A stretch of 64,000 bases of DNA. Source: Lyophyllum atratum. Its lineage: Eukaryota > Basidiomycota > Agaricomycetes > Agaricales > Lyophyllaceae. The first letter of the stretch is position 1, and each line of letters opens with the position of its first letter. The notes beneath the pieces are model-generated. The model was not told where the DNA came from, ran no database searches, and saw only the letters and a list, made by a program, of their open reading frames with translations. The stretch lies in contig JACGCN010000014.1 of assembly GCA_014905825.1 (NCBI GenBank), positions 992,001 through 1,056,000 on the forward strand, given 5' to 3'. Positions 17,818 to 28,975 of this stretch are shown here, one piece after another. A program made the position numbers and the translations under genes.

Positions 17818-20800
17818 CAAGGGTAACCCTGGGGTGTCCAGACGTTAACCCCTACCCGCACCCGTCAAAACCCCGACCCGCGCTCAAGGGTACGGGTACC
17901 CGTTCCCACGGGTGAGGGTAAATCAAGGGGTTTGAAGGGTATAGCTACCCGCCGGGTCGATGTCAAGGGTATATGCTACATACCGAGAAGGAGCAGTAAT
18001 GGAATATGTATTAGGTCTATGGCAATAATAAAACTACTTTACTCATCCCATCAATCTCCACAACACCTCCAGTAGTGGCTATCTTGAGTTCGGGAAGCTT
18101 GGAGGCAGTGACGATATCGGAGGTTTGAACGAGCCCAGCTTTGAACCAGGCACCGAGGCACATGAGCGAGCGCGTCGATTCGGCAGATAGGCGGTTCCGA
18201 ATATGGGATAGCAGGATGCGGCCTTGGGAGAAGACACGCTCGACGTCAACAGAGGTAGCTAAGAGAATAGTCAGTGTCAGAATTCAATCTATTGAGTAAT
18301 GTACGCACCAGGTATGCTGTGATAGTTTAATGCCATCCTCGATAGACGAGGATAGACAACTTGCCGTGCCCTCCACCACCCAAGAACGTCCACAACCTTC
18401 TCCCTATCCTCCTCTAGGTAACATGACAATTCATCCGTGACGGTCCGAGATGCTGGACGCGTCTCGAGCATGTCCGAGAGGTCGTCGAACATGTTGGCTG
18501 ATGTCGACGACTGCAAGATAATTTGTCAACTTCAAAGACCAGAAAAGGGATGAAGAACTTGCCTTGGTTGCCGGAGCGGCTGTTGATGGTTCGTCGAACT
18601 CCATGTCCGCATACGACCTCTCAAACTCCTCCTTCACAATGCCGATAGCCGTTTCTATCCAATCCTCCGGCCATCGAGCCTTCTTGAGATAGTCAAGCTT
18701 GTATGAGGGATGAAGAACTTTGGTGGGGATAGAATCAGAGAAAGGCGACTCGGACATATATGATAAATTGACTTACTTGTCGCAATCCGATAAACATCGG
18801 ACATGTCAGTGAGGTCGTAGTAATGATTGAGTAGTTTGGCGCCGACTGCGAGAGCGGCTTTGATCGCAGGCAAGTAGCTCGACTCCGTGCATCGGTGGCC
18901 AGCGCCTCGTCAATCTTGTCCATTGCCGGTAGAACGCGCGCGATGTTTGATGATGCCTTGGAGAAGGAGAGCGTTGCCTCCTTGAATACCTACAAAAAGT
19001 CATGATCAGATCTCGCTACACACCTTCAAGAGGAGCTGAAAGAAACTCACCTTGAGCACCTTGCAGAGCTGTGCTGCTAGGACCCATTCTTCCTGGCTCA
19101 TTTCGTATTGCCGAAGCTCGAACTTGCGATTCGCCGTCAATTCATCGATTGCCGTGCGATACTCGATAGCGAATTTGAGCATGTCATATGTTGGAGTTCC
19201 ATCGGGTCTTCACATCGCGAGGAATCATGCGAGCTGATAATTCGAGGCGGTCGAGGATGCGGAACCATTCTGGTAGAGCGAGCGTTGAAGAGTTCTTGAC
19301 AGCAAAGACTCGACGAAGCTGGACATGCGGTTAGGGTTATTGATCACGAGGACAAACACTTACAACTCACTTGTTGAGTACCATTCGCACAGGTAGAACC
19401 TCATCATGGACATCGTCGTCATCGTCGTCGAGCTCGTCGAGCTCAGGAAACTGCTCATCATCCTCTTCGCCCTCTTCGCCTTCCCCCCGTCACCCTCAAT
19501 ATTATCTTCAAGCTCGTCCAACTCGTCAAAGGCATCTCAGCTGTCGCCCTCGGATTTCTTTCTTGGCTCGAATTGCTGAATAATCTTCTTTGCAACGAGG
19601 TTCACGATGTGCAAGAAACAGCGAACACGCGATTTTGGACCACGAAATTTCGGGAGGATGCGAGCTAGCTTGGTGGTCATAGTGTTGTTTGGACTTGCGT
19701 TATCAGCTGCTAGGGCAAGGATCTGACTTCGGTAAGTACATGATCATCTGCTGCGAAGGCAAAGTTGTATTCACCTTTTGCTCGATGCCAAATTCTTTCA
19801 GTGCATTAGCAAATTCTCGCGCTAGATTTACGCCTGAATGCGACTGGGCAACTTCAATGATATCGAGAAGGAAGGATAAAGGTACGCCGTTCTGTTCTAG
19901 ATGCACCGTAATGGCGACATATGCCTTGTGATTAGGTGATGTCCATCCATCCGTCGCGAAGCTCAACGACCCTTCGTAGTCCTTGCAACAAGTTAGTATC
20001 AAACAGAAGCTATCACAGATAAAGCTCACTGACCTGAAAAAACTTAGCAATCCTTTTTTTCGTCTGCTTGAAGACGTGCTTGACATCTCGAGCAACCGTG
20101 GCAGCCGACGGGATACGATAGTGGGGCCGACTGGTTTTCATCAACATTTGGAACCCTCGGTCCTCGACAATCGAGAACGGCCTCATCAATTCCGACACCC
20201 ACTTCACAATTTCGGCTCTTTGAGAGATGACGAGTTTAGTGTTATGGTTTAATATTGGTAAGGAGCAGTCACCTTGATTCCTCACTGGTGTGCTGACGAT
20301 GCATGTAGCTCATGACACCTTTTCCCTCAAGCCTCGAAAACATCGCAGCAATGTTTCCGTTCGGCGTATTCTTCAACTTGCCAACCGCCTCACGGACTTT
20401 CGAAAGGTCCTTCAACTCATAAGCCTTCTCGAAAGCCTCGTCACCCCCAGCACTTCTTACAGTGCGCTCGAAGATTCGACGTTGATCCCTTGTCATTGGT
20501 ATCAAGATACCTACGGATTCTCGCTCCGCACCCGACAGCCGCACATTTGAAGATGTGACACCGCCTACCGTTAATGGATTCGATGGTCGGGATAGGCTCG
20601 AAGAAGCCATAGATCGGTGAGTCCCATCCCTCCATGAGCCGCGCTGTTATTGACGTGATTAATACAGGCTTTCATTGACGATCATGACGCACCAAGTTCT
20701 TGCTCAGGGGTTTCAGCACCCGAATCGGTCCCCTTTCGTCCGCCGCCCTTCACAGCCTTCTCGCCTTTCTTCCTCGGAACGAACTCCTTCAAGATATCCT

Positions 20801-21429
20801 CAGCATCACTATCAATCTCGATGACTCCGGGCCCCTTGGACCGCGCGGCAGGCTTAGCGGAGGCGATGGTGTCGGGGAGATCATCATCGCTGCCATCGGC
20901 GGCCTCGAGGATGTGTTTCGGATTGCGAGGGCTGGCATTGGGTCTGCTGTCAGCGTCGTCATCGTCTTCCACTCGGGCCTTGCGGCTTTGGTGGATGTCG
21001 AGTTTCTGCTGTTTCAGTATGGGCTGAGCAATGTTGTCCTTGTCGGTAAGTTTAGATGCAAGCTTTCGCTTTCGAGACTGAGGAATTGTGACATAGTGGG
21101 ATATTGGCTACTCTCAAAGCTCAGCACCGGTTATATCCCGTCGTTGCGGGCCACGGCCCACCTTGTGCCTACTACCACTACTATTGACCTATGTAGGCTG
21201 CGTCGTTTGTGTCTGGCCACGGCATGTGGCTTTCTTTTTGTCTTTTATTCTAGTACAATACGGTAGATTGATGTACAATGTCGTGGTTACTGACGCAGGC
21301 CATCTCTCATGGCCAAACCCTCGAACCCGCGGGATGGGTGGGGTTTTCAGGAGGGTCCTGAGCACTGAGACCCTCACCCGCACCCGCACGTACCCACACC
21401 CGATACCCGGCGGGTTAGGTGTACCCTTG
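17818..21429. mobile_element. hAT transposon, copy 1 (about 3.6 kb)
   Basis: The ends read CAAGGGTA inward from both sides and are followed by GGGGTG/ACACC and stretches of ACCCGCACCCG and CGGGTACCCG, the style of fungal hAT ends. A hAT transposase fills the minus strand. I could not find a clean 8-bp target duplication; the flanks (ATCTG and CAGAA) are not matching direct repeats, so the insertion may be old or slightly rearranged. It interrupts the zinc-ribbon/alpha-kinase-like gene. Confidence 0.75.
18039..21094 (-). pseudogene. hAT transposase, copy 1 (frameshifted)
   Basis: Many exons are visible in minus-strand order. They are an N-terminus with KRKLASK and acidic/Ser stretches; a BED-type zinc finger (GWDSPIYGFFEPIP, then CHIFKCAAVGCGARI and LRAHCKKCWG); ATDGWTSPNHKAYVAIT with the first catalytic Asp; AADNASPNN and CFLHIVNLVAKKI; a poly-Asp linker; DVKTRWNSTYDML; and the hATC dimerisation tail (SVDVERVFSQGRILLSHIRN). 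Against copy 2 this copy has one base less after the ATG (near 21088), one extra C near 20448 and one C less near 18049. These look like errors or decay, so the gene is broken here. Confidence 0.85.
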
Positions 21430-21932
21430 CAGAACACTAGCTCAGCAGATGGATATCTATTGCCACAGAGAATGGCACTCTCGTCCTCCCTCAAACAGCC
21501 CTCTTACCAGTGACCCTACTGCCTCAAGAGACATCTGGTGTTTCATGAATGTTCCAGTTTTTACAAAAGCCCCCCTCATGGACGCTGCTCTCAATGCCTT
21601 GAGCCACTACGCATACTCCAGATATGGCGGGAAGTTTTGTTGTCTGATTTTGAATGTACGTTGCATGCAAAGACCCCCTCTCATACTAGACTGACATGTC
21701 CGCGTGAATTGCTTCCATGCAGACAGTGCTCAGAATATTATTATTCATTTCAACATGCATACGTGCGTTCCAACCCAATTTACTCTTCAGTCCACTTCTT
21801 AACTTATTTCATTGAACAGTGAATGTGATGTTTCTCAGCTCCACAAATGGAGGGTCTGAGGTGCTGAAAAACTTTGGAAAGCTTCACGTCTGTAATGATG
21901 TCTGCCTTGGTCTGAAGCTGTCCCCAGTCTAA

Positions 21933-24690
21933 ATTATGTATCACCTTTTGTCCGGTGGGGTGGTTAGCAGGGCTGGCCGAGCAGAGGAGAGATTACGGAG
22001 ACAACGACTCAGACACGACACGACACGACATCTTCACAGTTACGACATCACGACATGTAGATTAGATTATATATCTCCTCTACCTCATGTTCCCATTTTT
22101 CTCATGTTCCCATATTTTCACTCTGTTTACTCTACATTTCATTTGCAACTTTTTTTGAAACATGTAAACTCTTTTTCTTTTAAATAGCCGTTTCGAAACG
22201 GCCGTTGTGCCAACTCTGAAGTCCCCTAATATCACAATCAAAGTACCAAGCAAAATGAATTTTTGATAGCTTACAATGATGGCGATGCAGGGGGATTGCA
22301 TCAGTGGGCAATTCCGGGGCTGACTGAATGGCCCACTGGATTCCATAAGTCACTGATGAGCTTATTTGCGGATTGTGGTTACAATCACTGCTTTGCCAAA
22401 GAGAAGTCCTTGCAGCACCTACAATATAATGAAATTTCTTGATCATCTAATGGACAATTTGACTCACATGCATGATGATTTCCGAGTGGAACATTACACA
22501 GAATATCCTGCTTTCCAGTCACCAGTGGCCTGTACAGCACGTGGAAATAGGAAAGGTGCTATGTTCTGGATTGATGAGTTCGGGTTGCCAAACTTGCGAA
22601 GCCGGACAACATTTGGTCCTTTTCTTGTGATTGAGCGATGGCTGTAACCATTTCGCTGGAATGGATGTGACAATTGAGAGAAGTTTAAGGTACTCCGCAT
22701 GTTTTTGGCAGCTTGCTTGATCTGAGCAGATATATATATGTATATGCTGAGTAGCTGTTCCTTGAAGAGTGAAATAATCACTTACCTCCTTCTGATAGTT
22801 TTCTTGTGTAATGTAACCGTGAAGTGTTTCAGAAAATATTTTGTACATCGTTGCCAACCACCCTTTCACACAATGACCATCTACGAACCGACAAAGAGGG
22901 TCCAGAAATTGCTGTGATGGACACTTTTGAGACATTAGCAGCTGGTATCCATGGCCAAAATGCATGCTAGAGGGTTCCACAAGGGCAGTGAATTTTTTAC
23001 ATAGAGGTGAATGTCAGCAAGGGTCTGGTCTGCGTCCAACACTGCGTCTGACAGCTTCTTCAAGATTTCGACTTCGATGTCAGCTTGTCGTTGCCAAACA
23101 GTCCCTCCAGATTGTCGTGTTTCTTCTGTAATGCATTGTGTTTCAGTTTCAATAATTCCTTTTCTCAATATAAGGCCTTATATCCTTTCGAGCTGTGCTG
23201 AGCTGTGTGGCTCTCAGGGCTGACGAAAGTTATCCCTTTCAATTCATTCTATCATTATTGCTCGTACTTATCTTATCTCACCGTACACCAACATATACAA
23301 ACTCTCATTACCGGTTCACTGGAGTTCACTTTTACCCTCGTACACTCAGTCTGCACTGCGCCGACTCGACCTTCCACGTGCCTCCATGACACCCGTTCGT
23401 CAAGGGCCCAGATTGGGGATTGGGTTAGACCTCCCTCTATCTGAAGGAGTATGATATCTGACACATACACTAGTCAGTTCTTTGATTTTTTGCTGAATGG
23501 ACTGCGATGTGGTGAGCCTAGTCTGGCAGTTGTAAGTATCTGTATCAATAGTCACATAGATGATATGTGAAGAATGGCTCATTTGTCAGGTCTTAGACGT
23601 TGATGGCACTAGATGGCATTTTTGTAGTGCCTGCCTTGCCCTTGCCCTTCCGGTACATCACGGATCTATCGTCCAGTGATCATGCATACCATCAGGCTTG
23701 TCATCATCTCAGATGGCGGAGCCTGGTAGTAACCTGATTTCGACAGTTTTTTGGTACTTGCCTTGCTTTTTCCCTTCTCCTTCCAACCCGTCACTTCAGT
23801 CGTCCCCGACCTCATCAAAATCAAAAACCTCAACAAGCCAGCATCACTGCTGTCAGCCTCTCTATTGCTGAATCAATTGTCTTGTAGACTGCGATCAGAG
23901 ATCAGCGGTAGCAGGACTATCGAATGGATCAAATAGATTGAGATTATAGTTAGAGCTTTGAACTAGAAGACGTCCAGTAGGCATTTCAAATGAGAGATCT
24001 TGAAGACTGAAGCACAGTGGACGGCACTGGCAGCTGTTAACATCTCAGTGCTTCCTTTCTTGTGAATAGATCCAAACTGGAAGTAAACGAGGAGGTTTGA
24101 GACAAAGGGGGGAAATTCGGTACCTGGTATCTGACTGGTAGGTGCAGCGACATCTTGACTGTGGATCTATAGGTGGCTGGACTGGTAGACTAGATGTAGA
24201 TGTCCATGTCCTGACACATCTGCGTAGAAAAGGGAGAGGCCATTAGCAGTGCCAGTAGGAGCAGCAGTGCCGTGACAGTGACAGTTGTCTCATAGAAAAT
24301 AGAGGTAGAGATGCTGCATTGGCGTTAGGGAAGACCGTTGTATATTTGACTTTGACAGCCTGTGGCTCTGTCTCTGTAAGTCACATGATCACTCTAAAGT
24401 CGGCTTCTGTAACAAGCAATACACGTGACTCACTTTCAGAACATTACATAGGATGAGAGAAATAACACGACATTACATGGCGGAGATGGGTGAGAGTGAT
24501 TCAAGATTATTGATAAGCTCAGTAATAAGTGGAGTGGGTACGTGTACACGTCCTGGAAATGCAGACAATTCGACCATGTTCGTTCTATTAGAGGTGATCA
24601 ACATGGTTTTTCATGAAAAACCTCATTCTGACAGTGATGAGATTGAGATTATAGCAGAGATTGACATATCAGATGACTCACGCAGTAACT
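21933..24690. other. Gene-poor region with scattered minus-strand ORFs
   Basis: It opens with a short CACGA repeat (22015-22055) and AT-rich DNA. On the minus strand, ORFs at 22519-22980 and 22935-23168 overlap in different frames and include LKKLSDAVLDADQTLADIHLYV and FVDGHCVKGWLATMYKIFSE, which look like decayed exons of one gene. A frame at about 23590-23790 is open in copy 2 but broken here. I recognise none of them. No RNA gene was seen. Confidence 0.35.
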
Positions 24691-24705
24691 TTATCACCCC
24701 CCACA

Positions 24706-26360
24706 GAATCCAGGTGGACTCCACTGGAATCCACCGGACTCCAGTGGATTCCACTGGTTTCTACTACATTTCACTTTCAAAACTCTAGAACCTACTACAC
24801 TCAATCTACTGGACTCCAGTGGACTCCACTCTACTTTGCTGTTGAAGTGGATTCCACTGGACCTTGTTGTTAAAATCAACTCCAAGTGGAGTCCAGTGCT
24901 TTGCTGTTAAAGTGGATTCTACTAGACTTTGTTGTTAAAATCAACTCCACTCTACTTTGCTGTTAAAGTGGATTCTATTAGACTTTGTTGTTAAAATCAA
25001 CTCCACGTAGAGTCCAGTGGACTCCAGTGCACTTTGCTGTTGAAGTGGACTTTACTGTACCCTGTTGTCAAAGTGGACTGGATGAGTGGACTCCTACTGG
25101 AATCCACTGGACTCTGTAGCTGACTTCCAATACTCACCTCGTGTGGGAAGCTCATGACACGATGCAAAGAGTGTCGTAGTGTCTAGTCGTTCATTCAAAA
25201 CCACTAATACAGTTTGGTTAGTAGGATTTGGGTCACTACAAAGGGAGACTCACTGTGAAACCCGCAGTCCTGCTTTGCCTCTCTACCGCACGTAACAATT
25301 GTCTGCGGCACGGCCTTTGTGCCGCTCTCCATGATTCATGTTGTACATGTCTCACCTTTGGGCAGGAGCATGCTGCAAAATCATGTCCAGTGAAGCCCCC
25401 GAAGGCAAAGCCACGCCTGTATTCCGGATGGTTGGATGGGGACGCCGTTGTGTGTGGGGCTATATTCTTTGAATGAGCCAGATGATAGATTTTCGAGGAG
25501 GAAAAACTTACCAGGCAATTTCAACAACGCACCCCGCAAGGATGGACCAGACAACGAGGTTAAGAGAAGAAAATTGGTACTTTACGAGCTCGTAGAATAT
25601 GTCGCCTGGTAAGAGCATCCTTAATTAAACGAATCAGAAAATGGGAATCAACTTGCACACCTTTTGTAGTCGTCGTCATTTTATTTCGAAGATCTTCCAT
25701 TGCTTGAAGCATGAGCAAAGCCAGCCAAGGACATCTGTGATAACAGCAAAGAGATATGAGCTCAATGATGGTGTCCGGCGCTGGTGAGAAGAGAATCAGT
25801 GGAGAGCGAGATTAAGGTTGGCAAAATAGAAGAAATTAGTCAAACGTCGGGACCACCCGCAAACACTTCCTGTCAAAGGTCGGGCGTTTGATGCCATGGG
25901 ATTAGACAGATTGACTATGGACTCTGGATGTTGATCCTCATTTGTGCAGTCAACTGGCAAATACCGGACATGTGATGTCACGTGCTCGGACATTGCGCGC
26001 ACAAACCCTCGTCAAAAATCTCACCCCATGGCCTGAACAAAATGCAAAATCCTGTTTGAGGGGGCTTTAGGCATGATACTATTGTGCATTGTACTCAATA
26101 TCTATTGTGTGTTGTAATCCAGTGGACTCCAGTGGAGTCCAACTGAACTCAGTACATACTTCCACTGGAGTCCAGAATCCAGTTAGAATGCAGTTTCACT
26201 GGACTATCAACCAGTGGACTGTGACTGGACTGTGAAGTTGGCTTGAGGCCACTGGAGTCCACTGTGCATGTTTCCGTCCAATCAGCCAATTTCGCTGGGA
26301 GGAGAGTGCACTGGACTCTAGTTGGAATCCAGTGGAGTCTAGTGGAGTCCAACTGGAATA
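24706..26360. mobile_element. Element bounded by TGGAGTCCACTGG arrays
   Basis: Two clusters of the near-palindromic motif TGGA(C/G)TCCA(G/C)TGGA lie at 24706-25115 and 26117-26357. The intervening DNA has only short ORFs (e.g. 25228-25476, 82 codons, plus strand, unrecognised) and splice-donor-like sites on the minus strand near 25250 and 25510. Clusters of one short motif at both ends are typical of subterminal transposase-binding sites. Exact ends and a target duplication could not be fixed. Confidence 0.45.
24834..25090 (+). repeat. Higher-order repeat within the left array
   Basis: CTTTGCTGTT(A/G)AAGTGGA recurs at 24834, 24899, 24955 and 25032. Three of the intervals share TTGTTGTTAAAATCAACTCC, giving units of 56-77 bases that contain the shorter TGGAGTCCA motif. 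Confidence 0.75.
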
Positions 26361-26550
26361 TGTGGGAAAGAAAGAACTCCAATTCACCTGCTAATGATGA
26401 TGAGCTCCTGCATCCATCCTTGCTGGCAATAGAGCTTGTCATTAACCTCTTCTATCATGCTTGGGGGTCTTAGTGACAGTCAATGGTCAAGAAGTCCAAG
26501 AATATGTTTAACTAGCCATAACCCATGCTGTGCACGGAGGGTGATGTTGG

Positions 26551-26850
26551 TTTATAGTCGCAAAGGTGCCTCCTCCAACTCATGCTACACCCATCAGGGC
26601 TGAGGCTTTGGACATCAATGTGACTGGCAACGCAAAGTGCAAGGAAGCTCTAGGAGGAAAGACACCCATGCAAGCTGGGACATTCAAGCCAGCAGTTCCT
26701 AGGAAGCCTCCTGAGAAGTTCGAGATGAAGGAATTCACTGCTATCGCTCAGGCTGAAGAAATCAGTCACCAAAAAGAGTTGGACCTTGCAAGAACTAAGA
26801 GCCTGTTCAGTAGCCGAATCATTTGGGATCATTTGGGATCATTCATTTAG
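26551..26850 (+). CDS. Unrecognised ORF, possibly a single exon
   Basis: A frame of about 95-100 codons follows a TTTATAG acceptor-like site near 26557. It reads as ordinary protein with a Pro-rich start and a Lys/Glu-rich helical stretch (EISHQKELDLARTKSLFSS). It ends in a short duplication (ATTTGGGATC twice). It is preserved unchanged in copy 2 at 48657-48956. It may belong to the Harbinger-like fragment that follows or to an unrelated gene. Confidence 0.35.
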   Translation, partial: FIVAKVPPPTHATPIRAEALDINVTGNAKCKEALGGKTPMQAGTFKPAVPRKPPEKFEMKEFTAIAQAEEISHQKELDLARTKSLFSSRIIWDHLGSFI

Positions 26851-26878
26851 ACGTGACATTACATAAGATCACTCTCTC

Positions 26879-27125
26879 ATGCCACCGCTGACCGAGCACC
26901 AATGCTGGCTCACTCGCACAGCCGTTGTTGTGGCGAATACAGTCGTTCTTGCTGCTCACACATATGCTGCCCAATTCTATGATAAATTGCCCCACATCCG
27001 AAGCATGGGTGCAAGAACTCTTGACTGGGCATCCTGACTGTATCAAAACTGAGCTCGGCATGAGGCTCCATGTCTTCCTCCTCCTAGTTCAAGAGCTGCG
27101 AGTCATAGGTCTCCAGAGTTACTGA
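26879..27125 (+). pseudogene. PIF/Harbinger-like transposase fragment
   Basis: The frame from ATG 26879 reads to AAQFYDKLPHI and then shifts to SEAWVQELLTGHPDCIKTE followed by LRLHVFLLLVQELR-like sequence. This is the N-terminal region before the DDE_4 domain of Harbinger-type transposases in mushrooms. The rest of the gene, including the catalytic domain, is missing because the tandem-unit junction cuts it at 27113. The frame runs 12 bases into the next unit before a stop. Confidence 0.6.
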
Positions 27126-28975
27126 GGTTTTAATGTTGTTATCAATTTGAGCATCAGCAAATACTATATTGGCTATAACTCCACCAATTCTGGCCAGATT
27201 TAGATGTTCCAAGGCTCAAAATGACGGAACAACACGTGGGTATATGGTGCATATAGTGCAGAGCCACAACCGGTTGCAACCGGTTGCACAACTGCAAAAA
27301 ACCGCAACTGAACTGCAGTCTTTACTCTTCCAATTTGCTCCAACTGAACTTAAAGTCCAGTTGCTATCAGTTGCAGTTCAGTTGGGTTGCAGTCTTTTGC
27401 AGTTGTAGCAACTGAACCTTCAAACACTACAAATATGCTGCTTAATTCTCCCCTAGCTTGTCCTACTATGCCTCGTAACAACCCATCTGGTACTAACCAA
27501 CACTCTAAGGGATCCCTTCGTGCGTTTTGACTATCTTATGCACCAAATACTTTACTGACCTAAGCATTGAAGTCAAGAATCACCCTAACCTTCCTCACTC
27601 ATCCAGCAACCACCTCAACCAAAATGGCCCTTCAGAAGGACATTTCCAAATCTTCTGCTAGAAGACAACGATATTCAAATCGGTCCTATTCCGACCTAAT
27701 AACCTCCCGCTGATTATGCTAACATGTCCTTAGCTTACGTTCAGTAGAGAGTATTATCAAGAAATTTCATGGCGAACAACACGTGAAAGCGGGCTCACAG
27801 AGATTGATAGAGGTGCTGCAATCCTGACTATCATTGCGGAGGACCCATTAGGTTGATGGGAAGCCGTAGTGTGAAAGAGAAGTTAAGGCTTCAAGGTTAC
27901 CATGTTAGTCGGTAAGTCTAGAAACACTTCACTATGTCCCATTGGTCCTAACTATTGCATCACTACAGTGAATTCACCAATGCCTTCCAACGACAGCATG
28001 ATCCTGTTGCTGTTGCTGCATGTCATCCCTTGACGCAAAAAGTTCATACTTCAACGCTCTGGTCCACTGGTCCAAATGAGGAGTGGTGCATTGATGGGCA
28101 TGAGAAGTTGGTCGCAGACAGGGGGATTGCCATCTGGGGCATTGTTGATAAGTGGTCTCGCCCTAGAGCTTTGTCTTAGGGCAGTTCCCAATGCTCGAGA
28201 TACGAGAGTCCCCATCACGTTATACTTATAGACTGTCAAGGAATGTGGTGGTGAGTTTCTTTACTTATGCTGCTATGCGATGCTTATAGTTTGGTAGGAA
28301 TGCCATCTGTCGTTTGCGGCTGATAAGGGTACTGAACTTGGACCCCTCCCTTGCTGCCCAAGGGGTACTACGGTGAGTTATGGTCATGCCTTATGCTTAC
28401 TGTATTTTCTAGACTCGTTAACAGACAGCTCTACCTTCCTGATCTCGATATCGAGACGGTGCCACCCTTCAGAACAGTCAAGAGTGTCTACAACATTACG
28501 CATGAGAGAGCCTGGCGTCCGCTCCTTGAGAATCACCTTTGCAATATTCAGCATGAGTATCACCATGGCCGTGGCTACCATCCCAATGATCTAGTCCACA
28601 AGTAAGCATATCCCTACCATATTCCATTTACACCAGAGGCAAACATCGAGTGGGTTGAATTTCAACCTCCGTTAGGTCGGTTTGGTCAGCGGTTGGCCCA
28701 GACCAACCTCGAACCATGGCCAGGAGTCACATCAATGATCGATCCGTCTAATCCCGGTCCGATTCCATCAAGTGCCACGCCCTTCCCCGCGAGTAAGAGT
28801 CTAGGCTGTTGAGGCGTGGGGATGCACGTCATGTCTGATCCGCGACTCCGATTCACGATCACGAGCGGTCGCAAATCCTTTGTTCTCGACGCGTCGTGCA
28901 CCATGCACCGCGCACATGTTGTAGAAATACTCAATTTAAAGATTTTGAAGTCCTCCTCTGACTACCATCACTACC

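Larger units (their letters stand above)
15881..21932 (+). pseudogene. Zinc-ribbon / alpha-kinase-like gene split by a hAT element
   Basis: Exon 1 (15881-16183) encodes three CxxC-x(11-13)-CxxC pairs (CSGC/CGHC, CNTC/CGIC, CHSC/CGGC), i.e. zinc-ribbon-like folds. Further exons lie at about 16239-16566, 16616-17000, 17050-17396, 17445-17658 and 17725-17817. Near 17600, DAFAHFSLENSGGELVFSDI resembles the C-lobe of alpha-kinases (MHCK/eEF2K class), and KQELWRQQLATQ upstream fits that family in mushrooms. After the hAT element, FGKLHVCNDVCLGLKL (stop at 21930-21932) resembles the alpha-kinase C-terminal H-x-C-N-x2-C motif. A frame break near 16828 and the insertion make function unlikely. The kinase assignment is by motif only. 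Confidence 0.55.
4221..27113. repeat. Tandem unit, copy 1 (22.9 kb)
   Basis: The sequence starting CAGAGTTACTGAGG at 4221 recurs at 27114 and 49220. Everything after it is collinear with copies 2 and 3 at near identity. The length excess over copy 2 (787 bases) is explained by one 791-bp transposon insertion plus small indels. The left flank of this copy (upstream module A) differs from the sequence preceding the other two copies, which is the Harbinger-like fragment. Confidence 0.95.

Noticed and set aside
19371..19583. Ser-rich plus-strand ORF
   Set aside because: It is the reverse of the poly-Asp/Glu linker of the hAT transposase.
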